A stretch of 64,000 bases of DNA from Branchiostoma floridae (GCF_000003815.2 NC_049981.1:27939131-28003130); one strand, 5' to 3'. Shown: positions 23,776-36,800, counted from the first letter of the stretch. Numbers and translations are program-made. Notes: generated from the sequence alone by a model not told the origin.

Positions 23776-24753
23776 CAGCTTTGTGTGACCTCCTTCTCTG
23801 AAGTTTCTTGGCCTCAGCAGTTGCAGAAAAGTTGAGGCTCTCTTGAGGCTGCTTTTCTTCAGGCTGTACGTCAGCTTCAATTGGCTTGAAATGAAGGGAA
23901 TCCGGCAGACTATAATTGTGCTGATCGGTGTCTGAGTAGGGATTGAAGACTTCCACAACTTCACGTGATGTTGGGGATAATGACTCTTTGGCAAAGTCAT
24001 CCTCAGTTAGGACCTCTACGCGCCTTGCTTGATGCAGAGATTTTTCTGGGACTGAGTTGCTGCCTTGCAAGGGTTGCTGTGAAAGCTGAGATGACTCTTC
24101 AAGACCCATTACCTGGCCTGTCTTTTCATCACTCTCCCTTTGCACAGGACGGTGGTAATACTGGTCATCGCGGGATCCTGTAGAGTAAGGAGTGGCATAG
24201 GGTTCTTCCACTGGTGCACTGGAGCTCTCATCAGACTGCAGATAACTGGATACAGCTGCTCCATACCTTTCGTTCCAGTGTTTTGCGTATCGTTCGGCAG
24301 GCGTCTCGAACCGTGGGGCAGCATCTCCGTACCGAGCCTGCAGCAAGGCCCTGCTGGAGGACGTCACCCTCCTGAGGCTGTATTCTCCTCTTTTGTTCTC
24401 CATTTCATCCCTCCTGCCGTATCCATTTCCATCATATTCATCATCCACTGGTTCCAGGTATGTTGCTCGAAAAAGTGGCCTCTCTGGGACGGGGGCATCT
24501 TCCCTGGGGTGCTGGACATTGGTAAGATGAAGATCTCTCTCTGCTGGTATGTAGTTCACACCTGCTGATGGTGGTTTATCCTCAAAACTGGCCCTGTGCT
24601 CCCAAGGGCGGTTAGTGTTGTGGTGTACTGTGGGATAGGCATGGGCAACGTCATAGTGGGGAGGCAGTGTTTGGGGAGGTCCCTGTGACCGTGAGGAGGA
24701 GGTGGGCTCATCCCCACCGGCATAAAGAGTTCCCCAGCTCCAGTGCAGGTCAC
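23776..24753 (-). CDS. Exon 5: long disordered, Tyr/Ser/Pro-rich segment
   Basis: The exon is 978 nt, phase 1 in and out, residues 169-494. The acceptor accttaccacacccccag was chosen over a nearby cactcag because only the former keeps the frame. The composition is charged and rich in Tyr, Pro and Ser, with short motifs such as RPLFRATYLEP, RYAKHWNERYG and FNPYSDTD, and a basic end KKLQRRRSHKAG. I recognise no folded domain. The strong donor GCTG/gtaagatt can join either exon 6 (21842) or an alternative terminal exon (23401), both in phase 1. A short open extension past the donor is intronic. Confidence 0.9.
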
Positions 24754-27567
24754 CTGGGGGTGTGGTAAGGTACAGGCTGAGTGAACGTGGGAACTGTGTA
24801 CAGGCTGTGGACCACTTACCCTCCACCGCAGACAGACCCAGGGACAGACACACTACATGTACACCAGCTTCTTTATCCACTTTTCTTCACACCACCAAGA
24901 GTCTCCCTTCATTTCTCAATATACCGTTTAAGTGGCTATGAAGAATACATATCAGTCATATTTCAATCTGTCAGGGTTTTAATTGCAGCAGCAGATAACC
25001 TTTTCAAACCTTGCTAGCCACTGTTACTTCCCTGGTCTGTATGGTAGTTTGACATTTATGTCTAATTGTGCTTTGGCATGCCTTTACAGAGCAAGGCTGC
25101 CCTTATAATGAGAGTGAGGCAGGGATATTAAGGGTTTAGGCACCATGTGATTTGGCACTGCAAAGACTTGCTGACACTTGGAAAAAGGGTATTCATTATA
25201 TCATAACTTGCATCTACATTACATGAGCTGTATGTACATAAATATACAACTGTTCCATTGAATCATCATTTAAAATGAAATGTTTGAAGAGGATTTCCCC
25301 AAAGCAGGCCGCGTCCAAACCTGAAAGAAAGATAGACTGTTACTGGCCTTGGTGCTGAAACAGTAATGTTAATGAATACATTCACAATTTTTAACCCCTT
25401 CACTGCTGACCTGTGCTACAATCAAAACAATGTCAGGGCTCGAAATACTTTTTTCTGCATACCTGCACTGGTGCAGGTTACACTGAAAATTACCTGCACC
25501 AGACAAATTTTACCTGCACCACTCTCAATTTAGGAAGTATGAATCATACTAAAATTATTGAGGATCCATTGCTATTTTTTCTTTTATACTTAATAGGTGG
25601 TGATAATAGTCACTGCAGCTAATAACAATACACCTACACCTATATAGGACATTTATGTATAAAACCCATTACATGGACCAGTGCAGGTAGACATCAGAAA
25701 TACCTGCACAGCTCCAATTTTACCTGCACTAACCTGCATATACAGGTGGTATTTCGAGCCCTGAATCTTATCACAAAGGGAGCCTATAGCACAAAAATGG
25801 TTAACATGCATACACATGTGCAAATGCCTGTCTCTTTCCAACGATGTAAGTACAATTTGGCAGTGCTACAGTATAGAAAACACATTACCATAAGTTATTC
25901 CATGTATGATGCTGCAGTACCAACATTTCCCAACGGGTACAAAACTATAAACCAGATCCACTTAGAATGCAAAAACTGCAGTTGATACAGGGATGACAAA
26001 CCCGACACCCTTGAGCCACATAAATGCATTTATCGTGTACCAAACGATAACTGAAAATGTACAAAAGGCAATCTGAAATACCGAGAACAGCAGTCCTTGT
26101 TGCACGAACCACAATGTATACGTGATTTGAGGTATCCATCTCATCTCTTAAATAGGAAGGCAGGAATTGGTCCACATCTGCAAAGCTCATTTCTCTCCAT
26201 GAGTAAATATCTGTGACCTTCTATTTTAAGTGCAGCATGCTATGGTAGGCCAAATTAACCACTGACCAACCCATGTTCAAATCTACAAGGGATCATATTC
26301 ATATGGATCTGTTATTCATTTCCTTAACAAAACCTTTTGCCAGTTTTCTGTAGATTTGGCCTCTTCTTTTGGGTCTACAAAGGAATAGCCATAACTTAAC
26401 ATGTATTCTCCAACACTGACATTGTAAACCACGTTTATAATTGAGTACACAATACTGTAAATCGTGAAACTTTGGCAGAGCTCTCCACTGTAAATTCATG
26501 TCACAGCAAATAAGTCTCCCATCTATGATCATGATTTCGGTATAACAAAACTGTTTAAATTGTAGATTTAAAAAAAAAATCCTATTTTTCACCCCCATCA
26601 ATGAAATAAACCTTCAGAATAATGTACATTTAATGAATTTACTGTAACGTTAATAACCACCAATTTTTGTATCCTGATCTTAGTGAAGATTTCCTTCACA
26701 TGCCTGAATGCTGTCTAGAAGCATTATCATTCCTACAACCTCTATCTCTGAAACAGTCAACTCTATTTTAGGAACCTCTAAACAAGCAATTTGTACATGT
26801 CATTAATCTGCATGTATTGACAGATGGAGGCTGTAGAAAGTATTCTTCCTGCTAAACATGGAACAAACAACTTGAACTGACCAAACACAACTAGCTGATA
26901 AGGCTAAGTGGACACTGAAAAGACTACCAAAGATAACATTATGTACACAACCCTAAACAGATTTAAAGTATACGTATACAGTCATGACTTCCACAAATTC
27001 AAACTAATAGCAATAACAATTTCTGGATAATTAACTTTAAGTTGGAAGTGATGGTTGGAGGCTGGAATATGTCCTGCCTACCTGCCTATTAGTGCTTAAG
27101 CCAGTGACTGGCCCCTTGCTCCTCTCCATCAAGAATGATCATATGTATGTACTAATAAATTCAACCAATACAAAAATCTTGATATGACTTAGTACCCCAC
27201 AGTATTGATATATACAGTTAAGTTGTGTCTGAATGTGCAATTAGACAATTTTTCTGGCATACGTCAAAGTTTGACATCCAAAATCTGTGATATTGATAAA
27301 TGTACCTTCTATTTCCTATCTCACTACATTCGTAATATTGTGCAGAAAAAAGGTTGACAATAAATCACATGTATGCTCCTTGGTACATGTATGCTCTTAA
27401 CCTTATACCCACCTACCACCATGGACTGTACTATGATACTAAAACTAATGATATTGCGCTCCAAATATGAAAGCTGTCCAGAAATGTACGCTTCCACTAC
27501 TCAACTCCAGCGGCTACAGTTCTATTTTTTTATTCGAAACAGCTTGAGTAATAAAGTTGGTTTATAC
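24754..27567 (-). other. Intron 4
   Basis: Contains family A copy 1. The rest is AT-rich intron with no supported exon. Confidence 0.6.
25434..25763. mobile_element. Non-autonomous hAT-like element, family A copy 1
   Basis: 330 bp bounded by inverted ends CAGGGCTCGAAATAC and GTATTTCGAGCCCTG. Inside are several spaced 'acctgca' words in both directions. CAGGG ends are typical of hAT elements. No clear 8-bp target duplication remains. No ORF. A second copy in opposite orientation is at 31360-31675. Confidence 0.75.
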
Positions 27568-27753
27568 CTTTACTTGCTTTAGAAGACGCACGAGTGGGAG
27601 GGGTAGGAGGAGCGACCTTCGACCTTGTTGGAGGTGGCGGTGGCGGCGGCGGAGGGCCCGAACTTTTCACCGATTTCCAACTGCCATCTATTCCACAAGA
27701 GGCAACAACACCCATGGGGACACTGTCGGTACCATGGTTCACATGCAAACCTT
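27568..27753 (-). CDS. Exon 4: polyproline segment
   Basis: The exon is 186 nt, phase 1 in and out. It encodes residues 107-168 with nine consecutive prolines (140-148) followed by TRSKVAPPTPPTRASSK. Such runs bind profilin, EVH1 or SH3 domains, so a link to actin assembly is plausible but inferred. The acceptor is a tandem AAGAAG (starts at 27753 or 27750, one codon difference). The donor is also double: ends at 27568 (AAAG/gtataa) or 27574 (gtaaag), two codons apart and in the same phase. I used the outermost sites. Confidence 0.85.
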
Positions 27754-27808
27754 CTTGCATGTGAGACGGTAAAAATCACACACTGATCTAGATGCAGTTT
27801 AGGGTAGC

Positions 27809-27827
27809 GGGGGGGGGGGGGGGGGGG
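27809..27827. repeat. 19-bp G run
   Basis: A run of 19 G on the plus strand (C on the transcribed strand), about 55 nt upstream of the exon 4 acceptor. Its length is likely uncertain in the assembly. Confidence 0.9.
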
Positions 27828-28618
27828 TTGGTGCATCTGGCAAAACTATCATCAAGCAGGACAACCTGATGTATCGCACTGTCATGCCTTCCTCTTGTCT
27901 TGTATCACAGTCCATCTATCGAACCATGCTATTGCTCAGCACTACATTTCAGCTATCTCCAATCTTGGCAGCCTGCAAAGTCTCTATCAGTCATCCAGCA
28001 AATCCCAATGGATGCAGAGGGACACCAAGCTGGTGCCCCCAAAAGCAAGCAGATCTAGAAGCAGGATATGTTACTTAGTTACTGCCTAGGATGGATAGAT
28101 CTAGATTTAGGCAACCTACAGAGATGTTGTGGCACCTACATTCTGCAGGAGATCTACATGTATTCATGACATGTGGCCAAAGCTCACAGTCAAATCTAGA
28201 TGAGCCTACTAGAGTGCGAGAGAAAGATTTACCTCAATTCTGACTACATGTAGCTGTCCGTAGTTATCATACTATTACTACGCACCATTCTTGGCAGTTG
28301 ACTTGAGTTATTTGGAAGCCTCCAATTGAAGTACAAGGGTTCTGAATAACAGTCTCAAGTTTCACTTGTTTAACTGTCTCTGCACCAAAATCACTCCAAT
28401 AAACAACAAGTTGTTGCCATTATGACTCACATACATATTTATTGCATTTGAGAAACTGATTTGAAATAATAACAAATAGGTATTTTTGGTCTTGCCGGCA
28501 GGACATGTACTATATGTAAATTCTCTGTTTAAAAAAAAAATACACGGAAATTACACAACTGCTGGCAGCAAATTCTGGGGAATGGAAGACACATCAGACA
28601 TTCCAGGCAGAAATACTA

Positions 28619-29223
28619 CCGTATATTCTCGAATAAAGTACGCACCCCAATTAAAGTACGCACCCCTGATTTTGGACAAGTCTTAGACAGATCTTTGGGA
28701 CTGAAAGGTAAAATGGAAAAACTCAAATAAAGTACGCACCCCTTCTCCACCAGTTTTGAACAGACCTTTAACTAAATAAATTCGAATTTATGATGTTTTC
28801 CCCAGGTCATTTTGCATAAAATAACCTGGGTTTACACTGTCATTGTCTCTATAAACTTGTGAATTGCCTGCTGCAAATTATAAAAATCACTGAGAACTGG
28901 TAGAAGAAATCAGGCAAAACCAGTTGTACAAGTCAAAGTCACTAACTCAAAAGGATTGTATGCAAATGCCACTGTTAATATGTAAATCATGTTAAGACAA
29001 TTTCTTTGTTTCATGTTTAGACAACTTCAAGACAACAACAATGCGTATGTTTTGAAACATTACTAGAAGTGTAGCTCCACCTTGCTTTATTTTAGGCTTT
29101 TCTTACCATTTATCTGTGCAGTAACCTCAAATAAAGTACGCACCCCAACTTTGGCAACAACTTGTAGCACCTTTTCAATTTTGAAAAGTTAAAAAAGTGC
29201 GTACTTTATTCGAGAATATACGG
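28619..29223. mobile_element. TA-flanked inverted-repeat element, family B copy 1
   Basis: 605 bp with near-perfect 26-28 bp inverted ends (CCGTATATTCTCGAATAAAG and its reverse complement), flanked by TA on both sides, as in Tc1/mariner/pogo-type elements. Sub-terminal copies of AAAGTACGCACCCC occur at least four times in direct orientation plus once inverted. No ORF. Appears internally shorter than copy 2. Confidence 0.85.
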
Positions 29224-31252
29224 TAGTTATATGTTCTGAATTTGTCATGCATTCAAGTCTTTTTCTCATTATAGAACACTGATAGTGGTGTCTGTGAACT
29301 TGAATTGGAGGCTTGCTCTGCTGCAGACTGACCTTGCCTGTTCTGACTTTCCCATTTCTGTGCCCATCGTGTTGTACTTGTGGTCTTGGACATGTCTTTG
29401 ATATTGTAGGTGTTCACTCTGTAGGCTGCTAGACATGATATTGGAGGGACATGTTCTGTTATTCTTACGGTTTTTGCAACGATTTAGGATTTTTTCAGAA
29501 TTAGTTAAGGCTTTAGAAGTACTGAGTAAAGAATTTCCAACTCTCAGCTGCCTGGTACCCAAAAGGAAAAATAAAATCAGGGACTTCTGTCTGACAACGT
29601 TGTAATATTTGTATTTGGATGAAAACTGTAAATTATCCTTCAAGACTTTGATACTTGGTGCTTATTTTGGACCATCCTTGAGCATTATGTAGATGAAGTC
29701 CTTATCTTCTCAAAATCTGTTAATGTCCAGCTTAGATAGCAATATTTCAGACAGAGTGCTGCGGTTTTACATTTCATGACTGTACATGTATACATGCTCA
29801 GCAGTAAGTCTTAAGTTAAGCCCAGTATTATCTTCATCAGCATCACTTCTGAGTAAAAGTACTACTGGATATGTTTATTCAACAGCTCTATGTTATCTAT
29901 GTCTTATAAAAGCTATTATAGCAACATGGAGGACTGATATATTCCTGCAATAAGCAGACTTTAAATGATTTCACTGGCAATGCACACTTTGGGCTGCATG
30001 TCACACATCATGCCAACTGACCATACTGTTTTGTGGCCATACACAGTCAATTTGCATGCTGCACTTAATTTTTCTGCTACCCAGATCAGTGAACAGGACA
30101 ATTTACACCTTAAAAGCCAAATTCTTATGATACCTGTAGTACAACTTCAAGTCAATAACACAAGCTCAAGCTTTGAATGGAATAAAGATGTGGTTGGCTA
30201 ACATAATCAGGCATTACTAGGAAATAGACCCATTTCTGTATTACATGTAATACTATGTACTGTACTTGTATTGGTTAGTTCTTCTCATGAATAGTCACAG
30301 ATCAAGCATTCAGACTTTCATTAAACAATTTACTCTACTTTAAATGACTGCATTATAGACAAACTGTTTCACCTATACATGTAGATATCACTGTGATTCA
30401 ATCCCTGATTAAGATGATTCATTCACTGATGAAATGTTATGTATTATTCTGGATTATGTATTAGGTTATGCTTGATATTAAGAGAATGATGATCATGAAG
30501 GATTTACATGAAACTGTCAATTTTAAACCATCAGGTTTCAAACTTGACCAGGCAATATTTCGTTACTTGAAGGTTTAACGTTCTCATGCCAATTAAATCT
30601 GTTACCGGCCTTTTATTGGAACCAGCTCTATACTAGAATAGAACGTCTTCTGGTTTCCTTGGTAACCTGTAATTGACAGAAATTTAGTTCCTTACATTCC
30701 AAAAATGTTTCTATCTAAGCTATGTTATGATAAATACTTGTTGCTGTTTAAATCTGTAGTTGATAACTGTCTAATACACGTTGTCTTTTGACATTACAAG
30801 TTGACTCTTTTTATTTTATTGTTAGTATTTAGAGATAAGACACAGAAGATTAGCCAACATAAATAAACTCAACAAGCATAGCTGTTTTAGCAAGACACAA
30901 AACAACAAACAATCCACAAATATATATGCATAACAAAAACAAAAATGGAACATTCAAAACATGGTCATCAGATCTGGAGCACCTTGCCATCTCACAGAAA
31001 TGTAAGCAGCAAGGTTATTTGGGGGAAGGGTACAAATCATATAGCACTGACAGAAATTTGATGCAGATGAAAAATGGCACAAGAGAACCTAGGGCAAACC
31101 AGCATTAAAAAAACATCAAATTTCTGTCAGGTAAAGATTGGCAGTCTTATAGTTATACCAATTTCAACAGAACGGAAAGTGACAGTGGCTGAGGGGGTAT
31201 GGGGGAGGGGGTGCAGGGAGGTGTGACAGGGCTGGGTGGGGTGGGAAAATAC

Positions 31253-31323
31253 CTGGTGTTGAATTTTCCATCTCTCTATCTCTCCTTTGCGGCCCGTTTG
31301 GAATTCTGTTGTTCTCTTCTGAC
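31253..31323 (-). CDS. Exon 3: short polar linker
   Basis: The exon is 71 nt, phase 2 in, phase 1 out, giving residues 83-106. The peptide SEENNRIPNGPQRRDREMENSTP is hydrophilic and looks like a disordered linker after the PDZ. Acceptor tttatccctatcag, donor CCAG/gtattt. Only about 35 nt separate the acceptor from a transposon-like element (31360-31675), so the branch point may lie in or beside the element. Confidence 0.85.
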
Positions 31324-31359
31324 CTGATAGGGATAAAAGAGACATTGTATTACACCAAT

Positions 31360-31675
31360 CAGAGCTCGAAATACCACCTGCATATGCAGGTTAGAGCAGG
31401 TAAAATTGGATCTGTGCAGGTATTGCGCTGGTCCATGTACTGGGTTTTATACTTAAATGCCCTATGATGTAGGTGTATATGGATTGTTATCAGCTGTATT
31501 GACTGTTACCACCTATAAAGTATAAAAGAAAAAATAACAATGGTTCCTGAACAATTTTAGTATGATCCATACTTGCTAAATTCATAGTGGTGCACGTGAA
31601 ATTTGTCTGGTGCAGGTAATTTTAAATGTTAAATGTACCAGTGCAGGTATGCAAAAAAAAGGATTTCGAGCCCTG
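31360..31675. mobile_element. Non-autonomous hAT-like element, family A copy 2 (inverted)
   Basis: 316 bp, matching the copy at 25434-25763 in reverse orientation along its whole length, with ends CAGAGCTCGAAATACC and GATTTCGAGCCCTG. It ends about 35 nt upstream of the exon 3 splice acceptor. Confidence 0.75.
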
Positions 31676-32357
31676 CCGGTCCTGTAACTATAACATCATC
31701 ATCAATACTGGTAAATCATTGTGACTTGTGTGAACGACTTACATGTACCTACTGTTCACTCCTCTCAACAACCTTGTAATATAATGTATTATCAAGCTGC
31801 AAATATTTTACAAAGAATCCTGATGACTAATTCAATTATCAAATTGGCTGCTTCTAAGAAGATGAAAACATAATTACTATGCCCTCTGGCAATTTACATA
31901 CCCGGGAACAATAGGAAGAATTCCAACAATGTTGACTATTTTACACTCAACCATAATAATATCCTGGATAACATAGTTCAAAGTCCTCTTGCTCACAAGA
32001 ACTATCTATGCAACATTCTAAAAACAAATACTTCAGAAAGGAAGTGTCTACATTCACTGAGCAAACGTACATGACTTTGGGGTGGCAAGGTTATTCTGTA
32101 CTTTGGAACATAACAATACATCCTCTGTACAGCAGACCAAATTGAAATGTCAGATACAGTACCTGACAGAGGAGCCTTATCCAAACCTGCTGGCATCCAG
32201 CCAGTGGGGAGCACATTACCACCATACAGTTCCTGCCACCAACCAGTATATCCTCTTGATAACGCTCTATGAGGTCAGCACTATCACTCTACCTACATTT
32301 CGGAAGGTACCATTTTGTGGGTGGTGACCCAAGTTCAAGTGCACACTGTATCCTCAC

Positions 32358-32509
32358 CTCTTCAAGTGCAGCTCCAAGCGCTTCCCAGCATTCTTGACCA
32401 GCAGTTGTGCTTGCTGTAGGTCCGTCCCCTGGACGTTGAAGCCGTTGATTTTTTCAACGATGTCCCCCTCTCCCACACCAGCAGTGGCTGCCTTGCTATT
32501 GGGGTTGAT
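32358..32509 (-). CDS. Exon 2: second half of PDZ domain
   Basis: The exon is 152 nt, phase 0 in, phase 2 out, encoding residues 33-82. It completes the PDZ: INPNSKAATAG, then GEGDIVEKINGFNV, then the alpha-B helix LQQAQLLVKNA and the last strand LELHLKR. The pattern of a G-D-x-[IV] turn, an INGxxV strand and an AQ-containing helix is that of PDLIM/Zasp PDZ domains. The position usually filled by the class-I histidine at the start of alpha-B aligns with Leu63 by eye, so ligand class may be atypical. Acceptor ctgtag, donor AG/gtgagg. Confidence 0.95.
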
Positions 32510-32713
32510 CTACAGAGAGAGAATACCAAACACATAAATTATACATGCACATGGAAATTTGAAGGAGGGTCCACTAACCTAGTAGTGTCAACAGAGATGA
32601 GAGAAGGTGATAGGTGTTTTCTGTGACCTTTGACCAGGCACTCAGGTACCTTAACTGGTTAGGTCATTGCCCAGGCCAGTCGCTATTATAATGTAGACAG
32701 GGATTTACATGTA

Positions 32714-33839
32714 CCGTATATTCTCGATTTAAGTACGCACCCCAATTAAAGTACGCACCCCCGATTTGGGGCAAGTCTCAGACAAATTTGCCTCACTGAA
32801 ACGTAAAATAGAAAAACCTGAATAAAGTACGCACCCCATTTCCTGCGATCTTGAACACCTTTTGCACCAGACAAATTCAAAATTCACTGTGTTTAATCTC
32901 TTTTCCGACGGTAATTTTGCCTAAATCAAGGACTTCTAAATATATGAAAACGCTATTGTTGTCTCTTCCGGCAAATTATTCGTCTCTGCGAACGTCTTGT
33001 GAATCGGCTACGGAAAGTTACAAAGTTCTCAAATTTGGCACTGCAGCGCCTGATTTACAGTTCATTTGAACATGAAAATATCCTGAATAGTTTTCCATCC
33101 TTCCAAGAACTGATCTTGATCTTCATCCACTTCAAAGAAAACAATGTTTGTGCTTTCCGACCGTCTTTTAATTTGTGAAGAAATTGCCGCCGAAATGCTT
33201 CTGGAGAGGTGGCCTGCTGCTTGTGATGTTCCATTAGTAGCATGGGTAACCATGCTGTTTGTTGACAAAAAAATAGAAATGCCTTATACTTTCAAAATTG
33301 ATAAACTTACAATCAACTTCTTTTGAGTGTCTATCACCTTTATTTAAATGACAAGAACAAAAAAAATTGACGATTTAAGGAAAAAAAAATCACCGCTCAG
33401 AAAAGTTCTACCCATACAATAGTAGTCTGTCCCAATGACCTCCATGACCCCAGCGCCATCTTGGATTAGTCACGCGATCACGCGCGGCACGTAAACAAGC
33501 CATTTTATTCAAGATTTATCATCCCAAATCGATGTCTCCACGGCTTCAAAATTACATGGTCATTTGGCAGGGATCCAGTACCATGTGGCATTGTACTCTG
33601 AGTTTGTTTCTGCAGACACAAGCTGTTGTATGGAGGCAAGAATGGTGCGTTTCCATACACGTTCCATGTGTGCTGTGTGTTACGCCAAGGAGGTGGTTAG
33701 GCTAATTTCAGCACCTTTTCCCGTTTTGTCCGGAAGCCAACCTCAAATAAAGTACGCACCCCGACTTTGGCAATGACTTGGGACACTTTTTGAATTTTGA
33801 AAAGTTTAAAAAGTGCGTACTTTAATCGAGAATATACGG
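32714..33839. mobile_element. TA-flanked inverted-repeat element, family B copy 2
   Basis: 1,126 bp with the same ends (CCGTATATTCTCGATTTAAG inverted at the right), flanked by TA. The outer parts align with copy 1, and about 500 bp of extra interior is present, with a less AT-rich part near 33460-33760. A 68-codon frame on the minus strand (33062-33268) has protein-like acidic sequence (FFEVDEDQDQFLEGW) but I recognise no transposase. Confidence 0.82.
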
Positions 33840-33842
33840 TAC

Positions 33843-36800
33843 AATACATTAGGTTGAAAAGAAGCTACCGTAGTATGCTTTTGCAAGTCTTGGACTGAAT
33901 GTACCATGTTATCAAGGCTAAAAATAAAGAATGTACACGTATATTATTATGGAACAAAAACAATATATATAACATGTTTTGGAAGTTGGAGGTATTTCTA
34001 TTACAGTTGATGCAGCTTGAAAAAATCGGCAGAATCAGCTGCACGAATAACCAGAACACTTACCATTGTTACCATTCAAAACACACAAAAAATACAAAAA
34101 TGATGTAAGAATGGAAAAATCCTATTTGAGCTTTCAACAATTCATGAGAGAATTGATGAACACCTACCACAAACACATAGATTATTTTTTTTTTATTCTC
34201 ATGATGACAATTGCATCGCAAGAGATTCGCATTAGTCTTTGGCAATAAACAACCTTCTAAATCACAGCCGGCAAGGTGTATGCCAACAATGAAATGACAG
34301 ACGATAAGAGCTATGAATCTGACTACCCAAACAAAATTGAAAGGAAAATCATTTCCCAAGTGCCATCGTGAGTACTTTTAAATGATTACTACTACGATAA
34401 GATAATAATAGTTGTGACAGCTGGTAATGCTCGGATGAAATTGGTTGCCATGGCAATAACCATGGTAACCAGGGCCATCATCGACTCTATTTCCCGATTA
34501 GGCATTAGGAGACAATGGAAGATGTCACTGTGTGGACCAAACCTATCCATTATCAATTCAGCAATGCCAAAGTTGATGCCTGCTTCCGTTCTGATACTGT
34601 AATAAGTTTTCCCAGATCATTGACCTTTCCAACAAGCATATACATGTATGTATATGAACACAATCTTGATAAGGTAACATAATTCTTCAGTGTTGAAATG
34701 ACTTTAAAGAAAAAAAGAAATTAATATTAATACAATTGTATGATCATACATCTTAAGTTTAAATGCCAACATTCCTATAATATTGAGTTATATTGTTATT
34801 AGTCTATAATGTACTATGTACATTGAACAAGGAGCATGCATATGTTGCCGGTAACAGGAATAATAAAGTGTGTTATACACAAATCCTGTAATCCAAGTGC
34901 CACACAAAGTTAACATGTAATTTTTGTGGCACAAATCTAAAGTACTGTGTTAGCCTATGGTGTGATGTAGGGACAAAACACGAAACCTGAGAAAAAAATA
35001 TTCCTGGTCTGTCTACCCCCCATCATTCCGGAATATTCAGTCTAGCAGCTAAAATTAGAATGACAGGAAATCATGACACTAATCCAGTTATAATCTATCA
35101 ACATGGACAGACCTTCAAGCTTGTTGGCATACAACACTAATGCCTTTCATCTTCCTGAATAGCATCGTAGGAGAAATATATATCCTTCTGCTTACTAACA
35201 GGATATCTATATTGAGCCATAGCTCCAGTTTATGATGTATATACAGGGAGTTAACAGAAGTTCAGGACCAGAGCAGCAGACGAGTGTTTGCTCTATATTC
35301 CACAGCAATGCCTGGCATTTGTGCAGCATTCCATACATGTCCTCCTTACGGAAAACCTGAACGCTCCCAGGATATAACCTCCAGCTCAAATCAATAATGT
35401 GAAAGACAGATTACAGCAAAAATAGAACCAGTGCTCTGTAACGTCACCGATATCTTTGGACACTACATTTGTACCTTTAAAAATACGACACATCTGGTTT
35501 GTAAGGCTCGGACACGTACCTTTGCAGGGCTGTACAGCTTGCCAGCAGCGTAGGGGGTCACAGGAGCTGGCCAGAAAGGGCCAACTCAACAGGGCCAAAA
35601 ATATCGCACTGGGGCACTATAAAAAGCCACACAGATTATACCTAGGGGCTCAAGCAGACATTGGAATGGGACATGGCTTCTACTCCAGGAAATTAAACAC
35701 GCACAATGTAAAAAAAACTGATGCAAAGTCACCAGCTTTTTATTGAAAAATACATCTAAATCCTCTAAAACTCAGTGAGGAATAAGATCAGACATTCCCA
35801 TTTTGTGGTCACTCTGTGCAATGTCAAACATTGTCGTAAACATTCCTCTCCTGCGCACGGTGGCCTTTGGCTCAGCAACCTTTACACAACCCCTGAAGTA
35901 CTAAACAGAATATAGTACACACACAATTAACTGAACTCTGTGGCTGTGGATGGTAGCTTTAGCGTGACTTCAGCCCTGTGCGATGTGCACTTGTAACATC
36001 CAGACAGAATGTCAACATCGGCTTAGGACTACAGACTGAAGTGATGTTGCTATTATGACTCGTAGAATGAATTCATTACCAATTTTAGTCCAGGATATTT
36101 CGGAGGACAAACATAAATGTGACAGTCTGTGTTGTGACCTATCAAAGACCAAACAAGAACATGTATTCACTTTCACACAGCAGGTAATAAAACTAGATGT
36201 GATTTTCTTGAGTGCTGAATTCAAAGTACATAATTATGTACCGGTACATACATCATGTATATCAAGAATAACCAACAAGCAGTTATTGTAGTTGTCAAAA
36301 GTATCAGCTACTTCTTCTGGCTATTTTAGCCACACTGTCTTCTGTTTCATAGAGCAGTTGCCATTGTTTATTTAGTATGAATGACCATGAATACTGAGCT
36401 CATAATTGCTTTTTGTTAAGGGTACAAACCCAGCCGTCAAACCTCCTTTACAAACAAAACTTGTGATGCTTCAACTTACAGTTACACCATTGGGGTTGCA
36501 AAGTGTCTACTTCAACTTAGTCATGGTTACAAGTACCCAGAAAGGATGGTTGCACACAAAAAGTACAAATGACATTAGATCCTGTCAAACCAAAACAAGA
36601 TATCTTAGAAGTTAGCAAGAAAATCTGACATTAAAACAAAGTTGTGTGCACCGATGATCAGTTACCATACCTGGTATACCTGCCACTGGATACACAGTTC
36701 AAAGGAAACAATTAGCTCTTAAACACATTCCTGAAATTCCTGAGTTCATGAACCCTATTTGTCACCTTGGTATACACCTGTCACAGGTAACACTTGACTT

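Larger units (their letters stand above)
27754..31252 (-). other. Intron 3
   Basis: Contains the G run and family B copy 1 (listed separately). Otherwise AT-rich with no supported exon. The open frame at 29269-29643 has no protein-like features. Confidence 0.6.

Noticed and set aside
24754-24880. N-terminal extension of the exon 5 frame (start with MDKEAG)
   Set aside because: The acceptor at 24754-24755 fits the phase of exon 4, and the extension lies in its pyrimidine-rich upstream intron.
29269-29643. 124-codon minus-strand ORF
   Set aside because: No splice sites in matching phase and no protein-like pattern; it lies just outside family B copy 1.
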